This document shows positions 21,237 to 33,800 of a stretch of 64,000 bases of DNA, in pieces (the stretch's first letter is position 1; the number at the start of each line of letters is the position of its first letter). Source of the stretch: Puccinia triticina (lineage: Eukaryota; Basidiomycota; Pucciniomycetes; Pucciniales; Pucciniaceae). The stretch lies in contig NC_070558.1 in NCBI RefSeq assembly GCF_026914185.1, positions 8,875,501-8,939,500 on the forward strand, given 5' to 3'. The position numbers and the translations under genes were made by a program. The notes under the pieces were generated by a model. It did no database searches, was not told the origin of the DNA, and was given only the letters and a program-made list of their open reading frames with translations.

Positions 21237-23626
21237 ATGATTTCGAGCCTTTCTCTTAGTTTCTGGTGCAAGCTGTCTATCTTCTTTGGCCTTCAGGTAG
21301 TCCTAATAACTCAAGCAACCGATTCCCAACAGCCATCCTTGGAGAAACGTAGCTTCCCGTTCAGTCCCGGGGCAGCAGCCGGAGCGGGAAGCAATAGTGA
21401 AAAACCTCACGGGCCCCCAAAGGATCCATCCGAGACTCTCCCTGAGGAGTGCAAGCTCAAGCCACTGACACCACAAACTTGGGCCACCCTCCAGCTGGAT
21501 AACCATCTGGAGAAATACCCAGGCGGGGCTAACATCACTCTATCGGTAGGCTTGCCGGTTTCTTGCATCGTGGAAGCGAGCACGGCGCGGAACGTTTATT
21601 AATGACTTCTTTCCACAAATTTCATCCAGCAATATGCCGCCTCCCAAGGAGTACCTAACTTTCAATGTGGTATAGGAAACTCATGCAATGCCGGGCAGGT
21701 AAGCTGTATAGGGTCCTTCTCCTCCAATCCAGCCCCCACCTTGACATTCATGCCCACAACATATCGACAAGAAAGTAAACTAACATGCCCTGTTTGTTCC
21801 TTTGCTCGCTTACCACTTCATCCAGCCTTGTTATCCAGTCGCCCCACCTGATTGGTACATCTTGTTTGCCGTCCAGCAGTGGAACGTAAAGATGAATACC
21901 ATGCGATTTGCGATTGCTTATGCCATGAACTTCGTGAAATGTAAGTCTATCCATTTAAGGCCTATACAGGAGTTCTATCTGAGCAAGATTACTGAGTCTT
22001 GAGCGGCCCCTTACAGCAACGATGGCCACCTTATTTGCAGCCTTGTAAGTCTTAGAAAAAATTTCATGCCTTCCTGACTTAATCCAGTAGCATTTCTGCT
22101 GAGGGAGAAAGTATATGGCAATATGTAACTAGTGAGGAATTGAAATTGTTCCGGAAGAAACTGATGACAATTGTTGCCATCTTCAGGGTTCCGTCTATCG
22201 ACACATACCAGCTCGACCGGATGAAGTTGAACTTTGGGGTGAACGGAGCAATGACAATGTGTTCAAACACCGTCCTGCTTGATCTCTTTAGTCTGTTCCA
22301 CAACTTCCAGGACGCCACTGGAGACGCCCTCAATATCATCAACAACATTATGGGCGCGGCGATGTCTGTGGCTGGCGGATTGCTCCCTTCCCCCGATCCA
22401 CCGGAGGGCCGCCAACGTGAGGGATTCAACTTGGTGAGCTTGGCGCTTGCTCTCGAGCTGAAGAAAAGGAAATCATACGCCCTGCGTCTTTCCAGAAATA
22501 ATGTTATTTTCTGACTATGATGCTGGGTGTGGAAACATGACAGTGGGCACACTTAGAGAAGCAGATGACTGGATATGAGGAACTCCTGACGACCAAGCTT
22601 TCCAACGCCACTTCGATTGTCGAGACTTCGGGTATCAGTACCGAACAAGGGATCTATGGGCAGCTTCGCAACGGGAACTACATCAAGCCAGTCAAGTCAA
22701 TCTTCCTTCCGATCGTAGAGGACGACATCAAGAACGTCACCATTGCCATATCCCTCGTCAAGATCTTGAGAACCCTGGTAAATATTAAACTTGCCTGCTG
22801 CTCTGAAGAAACTCCGCCAAGAAATACTTTCTCAATCTTCCTTTCTTCCTTCTGCATAAATAGGACGCTTTTGTTACCATTGGCCAAGTCAGTGCTCTCA
22901 GACCTTCAAGCATCAAATTTGTCTACATACCAGCACGGCTGACTAGGTCTGGGATCTTTACTTTTTTTTCGTAGGAGGTCTGCAACAAAGACGGGAAGGA
23001 TGGAGCATTTGAGGGCGACAATGTATTATCATATTGCGACCGACAGGGCACGTAAGTACTCATTACAATGATCTACGTAGGCTATTTGAGATGCTCGTCT
23101 GATTCTACGGTTTTCTCTTGAACTCGGTCTTTTGCGATTGAAAAAAAGAATGTTTAATATTATTCGAGTCAAAGAGAAAAAGGAAAGTATGGAATTCTCG
23201 AACGCTTGGGCAATCGAGAACCGGTTCGGATACTCGACTCAACTTCTGACGAACGCATCATGGACTTGTCAACAAAAGTACGGAGGATTTGAGCCTTTCC
23301 CGTACAAAAACTTGTCAGTCTCTTCTCCCCCGCGAAAGAAATCGTTTTCTCGGTTTTTTTTCCTGATCTGCTGTGATGGATGTTTTTTCATGAAACAGGA
23401 CTTTGCCCCGAGATGTCTTAGCCGACTGTATAATCAATCTGCCAGTGTGTGACTGTCGTGATCCCAGTAAGCTTTCTCTGGCTCTATCTAAATCATTACA
23501 AGCAAGAAGTCGATTGACCTAACTCCCCTCTTCCTTCGTCCTCGCACACGCCTTCCAGAAATCAAGAAACACATTCGTAAGCATGGCGTCATCGAAGCGT
23601 GTCGGAAGGCTGGGCTGCCGATCTGA
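21237..23626 (+). CDS. Secreted DUF7872-like protein
   Basis: Proposed exons: 21237-21545, 21630-21698, 21826-21940, 22017-22044, 22088-22433, 22544-22777, 22864-22887, 22975-23051, about 23188-23313, 23399-23466 and 23559-23626. They encode about 487 residues. The product starts with a signal peptide (MISSLSLSFWCKLSIFFGLQ) and a Kex2-like LEKR site at about residues 37-40. It continues LQLDNHLEKYPGGANITLS, QYAASQGVPNFQCGIGNSC, YPVAPPDWYILFAVQQWN, IENRFGYSTQLLTNASWTCQ and a C-terminus HGVIEACRKAGLPI. The LxLDxxLxxYPGGxNxTL and NFxCGIGxxCxAGQ motifs are what I recall of DUF7872, a fungal secreted family of unknown function. The start of exon 9 is uncertain: in-frame acceptors at about 23153 and 23188 are both possible. 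The rest keep frame throughout. Confidence 0.75.
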
Positions 23627-24926
23627 TCTCCCCTAACACATTCATTGGTTTCCAAATTTGGTTTTCATGCTCATTCCATTTTTTTTACTTTTTTGTTTTA
23701 TCGATTTATATACACTTCAAAAATATCCCAGGAAATTGGTGTCAGTTGACATTTAGGACTCCAATGTGAACTGTGCTACATACAACTGCAAATTATTCCT
23801 CAAATAATTTTTACTTGGCAATGTGCACATTCACTGTGCATTGTTATACTGAAGTAACTGTTCAGTATGATTTGAGTTGAAGCATAAATATGTTTAATCA
23901 AAGTCTCTAGATATCAAATGGCAGCAAATCGGGGAGATTTTTCCATAGCAGTATTTATTGGGCATAGTTTGGATGAATTATGTAGCAACTTCATAAATAT
24001 GCATGACTAATAGGGGGTTTCACAATAAGGATTCCCGCTTCCCGCGGCACTAAATTTTGTTACTCATAGGCAACATACTTGCTTAAAAATTTGGCATGAA
24101 TTCCTGCGAGAAATTGCCCCAGCAACCTCATAACATTGGGGTATTCTAGAGGGCTATCCCGTTCCCCAGCGCAGCACCCAGGGGTAATGGCCTGGCCCCA
24201 GGGCAGCTGTTTCAGTCACATCTCCAGGTGCTCCACGCAACAGTCGGACTTGACTTTATGGTTATTGTTATAGTAAGGATATAGTAGATTTTTTTTTTGA
24301 CCAATACTATGACAGATAGCACCAGGATTGGTAAAGAATTTTTTCTTTACTATAACACAGCTTTCATTTTTTAATTCTTCATACAGGTATGGTATCAGTT
24401 AAAGTAATTTATTTTGAATTTTTGGGGGAAGCTTGAAACAGCTTTGACCTTGTAACCACAACAAGGCATTTGCAACTAGTTTTACACCTTTTTATTTCAA
24501 TAAGCTGGGGTAAAAGTACATTTACAGCCAGTTTTAACCCTGTTTATTGAAATAGCTAGGGTCAAAACCTGTTAAATGGGGCTCTCTACTGTATCAGCCC
24601 ATTGGGAAAACTTCCTTCAATATAACCAATAAAGTACTGGAGATCATAAAGACATCTATCCTCTACTGGAAGGGCCCAGTTATAGTAAAGCAAAGTAAAG
24701 TCCCACTGTTGCTCCATGTCATGTATGCAGACAGCAAACACTGTCCCACATTCATGCATACTTTTTAAGTAGTTACCAATGGTGATGAGAGATGAAAACC
24801 AAACCAAAAGCAAATTTGGAATATTCCAAAATAGAATTCATCCCAAAGTTTCTATTCTTTCTTCACATCTCATTGGTACATGATCAGGTGTTGTCTTAAG
24901 GACATTTGTTTTTATAAAACCTTTCA
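23627..24926. other. Repeat-derived intergenic DNA
   Basis: No gene. TAGGGGGTTTCA at 24011-24022 repeats the end motif of the MITE at 20321, so another copy or fragment of that family probably starts here. The remainder is AT-rich with homopolymer tracts. Confidence 0.4.
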
Positions 24927-27409
24927 CCAGGGGGGAAAGTGTGGCACTCCCTGGAGAGTGCCAGACTGTATGTTCCTTTGGGAAGACTGTCTGATGTCAA
25001 ATGTGTGAGCATGTGGGATTTAGGCTTCAAATATGTTGTCCTTATGTTCAACTCAGGCTGATCTTTGATCCACTCCATGGTGAACATGTTGGTAATTGAG
25101 TTGAGGGTACCCCCACTTGATGCCTGGTACACCCTGGTATTCTACACTTAGTGGTGTGTTTCAGGAATCAATTTGAGACCCCCTCCACTCAATGAATGGG
25201 TTGTAAAGTCATTGAGTGGAGATTCCCTCCACTTGATGACTGTTGGACAGCCATTGATTGGAGGTTGTGTCCACTCAATGACCATATCTAAATTACCAGC
25301 CACCAAGTGGAGACATCCTCCACTCAATGACTGGTTTTTAATGTCATTGAGTGGAGGGATTCTCCACTCGAGGACTGGTGTGTATACTGGCTGTTGAGTG
25401 GGGGGTTCCTTACTCGGTGACTGGTTCTACTGGCCATTGAGTGGAGACACCCTCCACTTGATCACAGTTCACTAGGCTGGGAAAATCCCAGAGCAGTGAC
25501 CAGTACTGCATGTTGGTCATTGAGCCGGGCCTCTCCCAGCTTTAAGGACTGTATGTACTGTACTCAGCGCGGGGAAAGTCCCGGCTTGATGGACAGTATG
25601 TACTGTCCATCCTGCTGCACTTTTCCAAGCTGAGTGGCCAGTGTAGGCTGCATACCGCGCTCGGAAAGGCTGACTAGATGACCAGCATTTGCTGGTCATT
25701 GGGCCAGGGCTTCTCGCTGGATGACCAGTATCTACTGGTCATCGGATTTGAGCTCGGAGAGGCTGCAGATCGATGACCAGGGCATGATGCCTGTCAAGCG
25801 CGGCCTCTCTGAACTCGATGGCCAGTTTGTGTTGGCCATCCAGTCGGAGAAGCCCTGGTCCGATGACCAGCACCTATTGGTCATTGTTCTGGGCCTGTCT
25901 GAGCTTGGTGAGCAGTCTGTACTGTCCACCAACCTCAGAAAAGCCAAGCTGAATGAACAGTATTTAGTGTACTGTTCATTGAGTTGGGGCTTTCCCAGCT
26001 CAATGACCAGCAAACAAAGGTCATCGAGCCTGTGTAAACAAGCAACTCGCCAATGTCCACCCTGATGTTTGGCCGAACATGACGGTGGACATAGCGACAA
26101 AACAAAACATGCTCCTCGGGGACACCCGGGGATACAGAGCTGATCCCTGTTGCCCCGCTGCCACTGTAGTTGACTTGTGCCCAGATTGAAACTCCTGGAA
26201 CACAAGCTTTTTTGGTGATTTGCAACACATATGAACACCATTTTTGCCACTACAAAATGATGATGATTTTGATTGTTCTGGATACAGCAGGTCAAAAGAG
26301 CATCATTCTTATCTTACACCTGGTGCTAATAATTACCATGTGATAAGAGCAATCAACCCCATTTTGTTGCACAATGGCCACGGACATAATGGTAGGTGTG
26401 ATGAAGGTATGCTACCTGGAGGAAAAAATCGCCCAAAACAGTCAGGCAAAAGGTGTGAAGATGATCAATCTACAAGACAAACGGTATGACCCTGCATGCT
26501 GAGATGTGTGTGGACATTTCAGAGTTGACTTTTCACCTCAGAGTTCAGACCAGCTATTGAAATCTTTCTCCTGCTGGTTCCAGGATCATCAAAATATTGA
26601 TGCATCTATTGATATCCACCAATCTGCCCCCTTCCCTCTGTGAAGCTTAATAATTTTAACCTCTAGCTGCTGCATTTTTCAGTCAGATGGAGGTCAAGTG
26701 AAGGAAAATTGTGCAATGTGTATTCACATACAAAATTTGCATGGACCCAAATGAACAGCTGACTGCATGGCAAACTTTAACCTGCATAAGTGGACCATCA
26801 CTTGGTAAACATGGTTGGTGAAAAGGCCTCTTTGATTGTTCACATTTCATAATGCAGGGAGGGAAGACAGGTTACAGATGTTTTCCCAGCTTTGACACTG
26901 TGTGATACTCAAAAAAGAGAAATTTAATTTTACATAACTTTCCTCTCAATTGGTGAAGGGAACAGGCATGGCAGAAATATCCCACAAGGATTAATCTACC
27001 AGTTAGCTGAGTCTTTGCGGTTGCTATAATTTACAGCTATCTTTCATTATGTGATTTTATGTGGGTTTTGATTGAAAAAAATCAGCCCTGAAAAATCTTC
27101 CTTCTCACTTGGTCAAGGATATCTTTGAGCATCAGGATAGTTACATTCTTGGCAAAACATGTTGTGAATTGAAGCTCACATCCTGGATTTTGTTTGACAT
27201 GAACCAAACAGAAAATTTCAACTAAGATATTTCCATGTGTTGGAATTGAGTTACAGATCATCCCGCAACCACTTCACCTACAGTTACACATCTGTTGGGA
27301 AGAAAATTGAACAAAGAGTTGCAACTCACATCTAACTCACATCAGACCATTTGACTGACAGAATTACGGCCTGGCACTCTCCAGAGAGTGCCACACTTTC
27401 CCCCCCTGG
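24927..27409. mobile_element. 2.5 kb element with 38 bp inverted ends
   Basis: Bases 24927-24964 and 27371-27409 are inverted copies, differing by one G in the G-run and by one substitution. Each contains CCAGGGGGGAAAGTGTGGCA at the outer side and an inner palindrome TGGCACTC...GAGTGCCA. The interior has no intact transposase. It holds the palindrome array at 25175-26035 and AT-rich sequence. The layout suggests a non-autonomous DNA transposon. No target duplication was evident next to the chosen ends, so the true ends may differ slightly. Confidence 0.55.
25175..26035. repeat. Array of diverged, self-complementary palindromes
   Basis: About 15 imperfect units in 860 bases. The left part has CTCCACTCAATGA/TCATTGAGTGGAG pairs (25182-25219, 25319-25356). 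The right part has 24-base palindromes such as GATGGACAGTA-TG-TACTGTCCATC (25588-25611), GATGACCAGTA-TC-TACTGGTCATC (25720-25743), a GATGGCCA/TGGCCATC pair (25817-25840) and AATGAACAGTA...TACTGTTCATT (25952-25980). The arms differ between units but remain complementary within each unit. Intervening G/C-rich segments (for example GCTGGGAAAATCCCAG) are palindromic too. No protein is encoded. Confidence 0.8.
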
Positions 27410-28104
27410 TGTTTGGTCTCACCCAAAAAAGAATGCTTCACCTAAAATAAGTGCTGTGTCAAATGAAAGATAACCATTGATCAAAGGCTGTGAAGAATTT
27501 AGTACAGATATGGTTGCTGGTCTTTCCTATCTCAGTCCAATTGCACACTAAAGTGTGGATTTTTAGATCTGAAATTGAGGGTTCTCAAAGTCACTGCAAC
27601 ACACCAATATATGCCATGAAAGCATAAGATCCCCTTTGGAGGGACTATCAAAAGCTGTAAACTTCTTCCCTGCAAAAAAGGTGTTTCAGCAGAATGCTGC
27701 AATGTGGGATCTTTTTATGGTTTTTAACACCGAAAACCCTAGTTATGACTCACAAGCCTCAAATTCTCAGGCGTGACCCTTCACATCGGCCATGGGATAC
27801 AAAATGCTAAAAAAAAGTTGCTTATATGAATCATTAAATCTCAAAAAGATCATCCGACGTTGATTATAAGTAACGGATGACGTGCAAGCAGGTACATAGG
27901 GCATTACTAAGGTATTTTTTGTTCTTAGTTGTGAAAGAAGTGTTGCTAGTGGATAAATGCGGTGTGAAATGCATGATGATAAGGCAAGAAATGCGGGTTC
28001 TACTATGTCCATATGTCTGGATATAACTGTATGCATATATCAGTGAAACATTAATTCGAAGCTCCCATGGCCGTGGACGAGTAGTATAAGTATAGTGTAC
28101 ACAG
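27410..28104. other. Intergenic region
   Basis: AT-rich sequence between the inverted-end element and the 3' end of the next minus-strand gene. The frame at 27767-28036 has no supporting features. Confidence 0.4.
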
Positions 28105-29341
28105 TTAGAGTACGTTCATCGATAGAGATCGTCTTTGTGGGGCGTCTTTGACGGGCTTTTGCCGGGGCGATCGTGGCTTGGTGGCGTGGTCATTATGACT
28201 GCTTGCGGTAATCTTCTGCTTGGTCTTTCCGGCTAGAGGACTCAAGGACGCTGGATGATAAAAGAGTCTTGGAGGCTGGTGAGAAGCGTCGCCCTCGTCG
28301 TCCGAGCTGTCAGAGTCGTCAAGGTAGCCGCCGTTGTTTTTGAGGAAGATGCCGAGGATCTGGTTATCGAATCTTGGCTGCTTACTCTCTGGAGACGGGC
28401 CGACTGAAAGGGTTGAAGGTTTTCTGCTGGGTTGGGGTAAGAAGAGAGAGGAGAGAGAGGTTGAAGGTGAGGATGACTTGATTGCGGCGCGAGAGAATTG
28501 CAAGTCATCGAGCCTGCTTTCGAGGTCTGAGAGTTGTTTTCTGAGTCGACTCTCCGAATCCTTGATCTTCGATTGTCGCGAGATTGATGACGGGGTGGAT
28601 GATTGTGAGGAGAGACAAGGCTTGAGTGGAGTCCGCTGGAGGCTTGGATGCAGCAGAGTCGGCTTCCGCTTGGATTGGGTTTGGAACGGGTGGCCTGCCT
28701 GCGTGCTGGAGTGGCCAAGATCACTTTCGGTGAATGAGTGTGTCATGCTAGGCCGGAAGAGTAAGCTTCTTCGATATGTTGGAAACTGGGTGTACTGAAC
28801 GCTGTTGCTGCTGGAGTGTGCCATGTCGCTGGAGTAGCCTATGTTTGCAAGAAAATGTTTTTGAGTCAGGCTTGAGGTCAAGAGGAGACCCTTTTCAACT
28901 GGAGAAATGGTAATGGCGTACAGGTTCAAAGTTCTAAAAGAAACGCCGGTGTAAGAGAAGCCTGATGATTCGAATGCGCCACAGTTCAAAGAAGCCTACA
29001 GCTTTAAGCTTTCATCTCTTCGCTTCTGATCCACTTCACAGACCATTAATCAGGGTCTGGATGAAAGGAGAGGTGCTGGCCAGTTCAGGATTTGTATTGA
29101 TAAAGAGGGTGTTGCTCGAGAGCAGGACCAGGGTACTGGGGCTTAATTTAACGGGGGCAGGGTTGCTTCTAGGAATTTCCAAAGAAAGGTAAGGTAAATA
29201 TCTGAATAAATATGTGTCACGGTGATGGTTTCTCGTGAGCAAACGGCACCCGGAACTAAAGGCTCAAGTCAACACAGCAACGAGCCAGCAAGACCGGCCA
29301 GGGCATCGACAAGACAGTCTGGTTTGGTGAGGTTGGTGAGA
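28105..29341 (-). CDS. Possible membrane protein, 5' end unresolved
   Basis: Three joined exons are proposed on the minus strand: 29341-29276, 29201-29044 and 28961-28105. They read LTNLTKPDCLVDALAGLAGS, then LLLYLPYLSLEIPR (hydrophobic), KLSPSTLVLLSSNTLF, LYAITISPVEKGLLLTSS, a Ser/Pro-rich tail with a short coiled-coil segment (SRLRKQLSDLESRLDDL), an acidic DDSDSSDDEGD patch and a basic end (SPRQKPVKDAPQRRSLSMNVL). The hydrophobic N-terminal part followed by a xSPxxKxLLLT motif recalls the fungal nuclear-pore membrane protein POM34 (LTPxQRxLLGL), but this is weak. Upstream exons with the start codon were not found. The 285-codon last exon is the firm part. Confidence 0.4.
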
Positions 29342-29933
29342 CTGCTGCTGTTTGGCCCTACGCTGATCCCGAGGGCTCAAGCAGGCGTCTGATCCGGATT
29401 CCGAATCGTCCTCGTTATAGTAATTTTATCTAGACGCACGTACACTACAGCCGAAAATGTCTTTTCCTCGTCGCGCCCAGGCTCCAGCGGTCTCCTCCTC
29501 GCGATCTGCCGCATCAGGCCCGCGCCTGACCGTGCAGGCGCGCAGAGATTTGGTGTGCGTTGCTGCAAATGTGCTCGTGTCCGGCTGAGTGGATGATCGG
29601 CGTTTTTCACCTTACATAAATATTTCAATATTTGACCGGGCTGTATACAGTCGTCAGACTGTGAAGCTCGGGTTTTTGGGTGGAGCAAGCTTGGGCCCCT
29701 TGTTCTTTCTCCATTGGGAATCCCAGTCGATGTGTGCTTGCCCAATCCGCGCTTGTCAGACCTTTGTTCACAGTCGGTTGCCATGCGATCCAGACTCCTC
29801 CACTCTGTGCCAAACACACGCACGAGGGCAAGCTCTGAGGCGCAAAACAGTCGTCCTGGATCGAAAACTTTGATTGTCGATACTAATCGTCTCTATCCAT
29901 CAGTTTAAGGTTTGTGCATTGGGGGATGGGTAC
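29342..29933. other. Region upstream of the membrane-protein gene, left of the KDZ element
   Basis: Probably holds the missing 5' exons of the minus-strand gene. A 43-codon plus-strand frame at 29457-29588 (MSFPRRAQAPAVSSSRS start) is too short to call. Confidence 0.3.
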
Positions 29934-29941
29934 GGGGTGCT
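29934..29941. repeat. Target site duplication, left copy (GGGGTGCT)
   Basis: Direct 8 bp copy of the sequence at 40011-40018, immediately outside the left inverted end of the KDZ element. Confidence 0.9.
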
Positions 29942-30117
29942 CACCTGTGGTCAACTGTATGTACTATACTTTGCCATACCTCTGCAGACCTGCGCATACT
30001 ACGTAGACCGTACCACTACCACTAAAATAAAAACCCTGAGGGACCCAGGAGCACTGCAGACTCCAGGTAGCTCGGACAAGGGAAAAATTTAAGTTCCCTC
30101 CTCTCATCCGTATAACC
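29942..30117 (+). repeat. KDZ left terminal inverted repeat
   Basis: Begins CACCTGTGGTCAACTGTATG and ends CATCCGTATAACC. It matches the inverted right end at 175 of 176 positions (C versus T in CCTGYGCATAC). Confidence 0.95.
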
Positions 30118-30480
30118 ATCATCACCAACCCATTTCTGAATCATATCTGGCCGTAGTGAATCGCACCCGAGTTACATCACACCTTGTCTTACTACACTAA
30201 ACCGGCACATGGGTTCATTACACCCGGTTTTTGCCATACTGAATAGCCGGCTAGGACATTTGAACTCATCACACGCAGCCAGAGTGACTATGTCACTCCA
30301 TCACCAGTGCCGGACTGGATGCGCAACCCTGGTGTATGTGCTTGCCTCTACAATTTGATACTAGTGATCTTTTGCTCGGTTGCTCATCTTTTCCCCCTTG
30401 CACATATGTCGTGGATAGTCCATTTCATTACATTTTCTTTTTGCATTTTCATTCTTCTTGGCTTTTGTACTTGTAAAAGA
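30118..30480. other. KDZ left subterminal region
   Basis: Carries short motifs that recur in the inverted right subterminal region: ACCGGCACAT, GCCATACT, TTCATYACACC and CATCACAC. Subterminal repeats of this type are often transposase binding sites. Confidence 0.45.
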
Positions 30481-30885
30481 AATATAGAACAAAACAGATG
30501 GCAAAATTTATATGTCCTCCCAGCCTTCCTTGCCATTCTCTGTCCCAGCACCATTGCCCCTTTCTTCTACATTGGGATCTTGTGATGCAATGTTTCCCCC
30601 TTCACCATCATCGACATGCACTCCCAGCACAGCATCCTCCTCCAGAATCTCCACAACACCCGTAGCTTGATGTGTGGCGCGGCGACTCGTATGAATATGT
30701 TGATCCACCACAATCTGGTCAAGTAAAGCCACCCATCGATTGAGTAGATCGCCACCGTCGCCGTTTTCCATTTTCTCGCACTGATTCCACAGCCAGGCTA
30801 TGTCTAGGGACCAATCCTGAATGAGCAGACCGTGATCGTAGAGAAGAGATTGCAATTCGCGGTTGATTAGCCTGAGCTTTTCTTC

Positions 30886-33800
30886 TCACAAACAATTTCC
30901 AAGGTCCAAGCCATCGATGTGATCCAGCTCAACATCCGACTCCCCTTCCTGTAGTTGATTTGCACCTGGCAATAAATAATTGCACAATAAATTCAGCACC
31001 GGACTCATGATGGAGATCATTATCAGGATGCAGGTAGTCAACTCACGTGTTCGGGTGTATGTGATATAATTTCTCAGGTGGTCGTACAACGCTAAGGCCC
31101 AGGCCATTGCTCGAAAAAGCTCTTGAGCAATCAGTTCAAACTCCTCTTGGATCCGATCAAGAAGTAAAACACCGTGTATCCCGCTTTGCACGTCACTGTC
31201 AATGGCCCAAGGGGCATCTGAACGATAATATAACCCATCATTCCAAAACTTGTCATCAAGTGGCATTTTTGAAAAAGCCTCGTAAGTAAAGGGATAGCTG
31301 GATTGATCGGCAACACGCTGTTGGGGATATTTTGTGATGTATTTCTCAAATGTGGTGTTAAAAGTTGCAATCAACTTGTTTACCGCAGCTCGCCGTCCTT
31401 GGATTGCTTTCAAAATCTTTTGTTGCAGCTTTGTTCCTAGATGCCGTCCCATAGTCCGCGCCTCAACAATAGGCTGTTTTTCAGCACGCAACTCCACAGC
31501 TTCCACATAAAGGTCGGCCTTTGCGCTCCATAAAAGCAGTAGTAACTTCTTTTCTTCACCTACCAAGGAGCGGGTTTAGCACAATATAAAATAGAATAGT
31601 TTCAGAAACTTTTGATACATACTATCCGGTGCAGGATGACCCCCCTCGGTTAAATCAACCCACTCCTGCTCTAGTTTTTCCGCCTCACTTCGAATCTTAT
31701 CAAAGATCTTGTTGACTTCTTCTGCATCCGTAAAGTATTGGTATGACTCACTAAGACGCTTCCTACAAAGATATAGGAGTGTAATTGCTGCCATCAACAA
31801 TTAATACCTACTAGAAAGATGAAAATACATTACCTCATTGCCTCGATTGCAGATTCTCTTTTGCAAAGTGATACTAATTTCTCATTACGATCTTCTTGAT
31901 CTGCAGTGGATTCATTTTTGAATTTTCTTTGATGCTCCCATTGTTTCCTAAAGAATCGACGAGTGTAACACCTTCCAGATGAAGAATAAGGGTTTCGCTT
32001 TTGTAGGAGCTCGGATAAATCCTTCAGAACCAGACGGCGGCGCTTAATAGCATTATTGAACTTCCTCTTGAGCCAACGGGCTATTGAGAGAAACTCAGAA
32101 GTTAGATTTCAGCTTGATCCAGAACAAAAAGAGCATACATACAAAGGCAATTAATTGATCGGGAGTTATGGTGCTTCAACAGGTGCGCCAGTGAACCGAG
32201 TCGATGGTTCCGAGTAGAATATCGTAAAGGGCCTATTAGTCGGGATAGGAATGACCACATACGCTCAAGCCCTTCTCCATCTGACATTCCCCAACCAGTG
32301 TTTAGGCGAGGATTGTAATCAACCTGGCAGGACCACTCATGAACATATGAGTGGAAAACGGATGTTGCAAACTGGATACGTGGCCGGTGCTCTTTCATGA
32401 GATTGCACTGCAGGAAAAATTAATTGAGAGACATTTTAATTGTATTTCAAACAATTGAAAGAAGTGATTAAACTGACAAGACGCATGTATTTGTCAAGTG
32501 AGCATCCAATATCGTAGAGAATGCCCACCGGTCGATCTGGCTCAATATCGTTGAGAACCCTATCAATTAGTGCAAGAGGGAAACATCTCTGTTCGCCTGA
32601 TTTGCTGATGTTTGCCATGTAGATGGCATTGTCGTGGCGACAGCAGCAGCCCATGAGGCCTGTGTCATCACAACCTTTCCAAGTTGATTGGTTTCGTTTG
32701 TTGTCAGCAGCTTTATGGGATTCAGTACAGCGATCCTTCTGGGAGAAGGGAGCAACTTCAGCCATCTGGAATGAACAAGAATATCCAAAACATTACTAAC
32801 CTTGTCATCCGGTTTTTTTTGGCGTTCAAGTTCCCTAATTTTCGCTGTCATTTTGTGGACATCGGATGGCGGCAGGAAAATATTTGGAGTTTGTATTCGA
32901 TCATAGTCACGGCTCGCCTTTGCATGGTGCCGGTGTTGGAAGTTTCCATCGAGGCAGATGATCAGTCGATTCTTGGTTGAAGAAGGGTATACTTTAAGGT
33001 TGGAAGGCTCGGGTCCAAAGCAGGCTGGGCAGCTTTGGCAAGCCAGTATTTGCTGAGGTGTCAGGCGAAGTGCTGAAAACATCAAGCGGGCTGTCCTATC
33101 TTCAAGCTCCCGATAAATATCCACAGCAGCTGAGAAAGGTTTTCGTAGTTCACGAGCCTGCCAGAATTGCTTGATAAGTCCACCGGAAACGTATCACAAG
33201 ATTGAAGAGAAGTGACATACATGGTTGCTGTTTCGGACTTTCAGCCGCTGTGATCTTGGTTCCAAGTATTCTCGGAGGGCATTCATAAACGGAAGTGCAC
33301 CAACATTACAATGGTTCCACAACGAGTTGTGTAAAATTAGCAGAGGCAGGGAGAAAGCAGTAACTGGTCGAATAGGCGATCCAGGAAGGTAACCGCTTTG
33401 GAGCAGGCGGATGGCATCACCAGTACACGAGCAAAAAGCAAAGTCCTCACGGCGTTGTCCTGCGGAAGGCATTATTTCAGTGAATTGAATCAACCATGAG
33501 AAGCGAACAATTAACCAATTCACCATAAAAGTCAATTAGATCAATGGTTCTCCGCTGGGGCACGCATTCACATGAGTTGAATGTGTCGTATGATTTAGTT
33601 GTGGTCCAGTTTTTTGTGCGCATTTTCTGAGTCATATAAGTCGCGTGCAAGCTGTCAAGAAGCGAGTCCCAATTAACTTGTAAGGCCTCCTGCCTTAGCC
33701 TCTCGAGGTTTGATTGGATTGCCTTGTCGATTTCGTCCGGCTCTTCGGGTGGCAAAAGATTCATCCAGTCATCCTCCTCTTCCTCTTCGCCCGAAGATTG

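Noticed and set aside
22140..22186. An intron in the DUF7872-like gene ending at CTTCAG (22186).
   Set aside because: The frame is open without a break from 22088 to 22433, and the supposed intron would not restore the frame.
30508..30855. A separate small minus-strand gene of 115 aa.
   Set aside because: It is in the same frame as the transposase after a single TGA and continues its helical C-terminus, so it is treated as the former end of the transposase.
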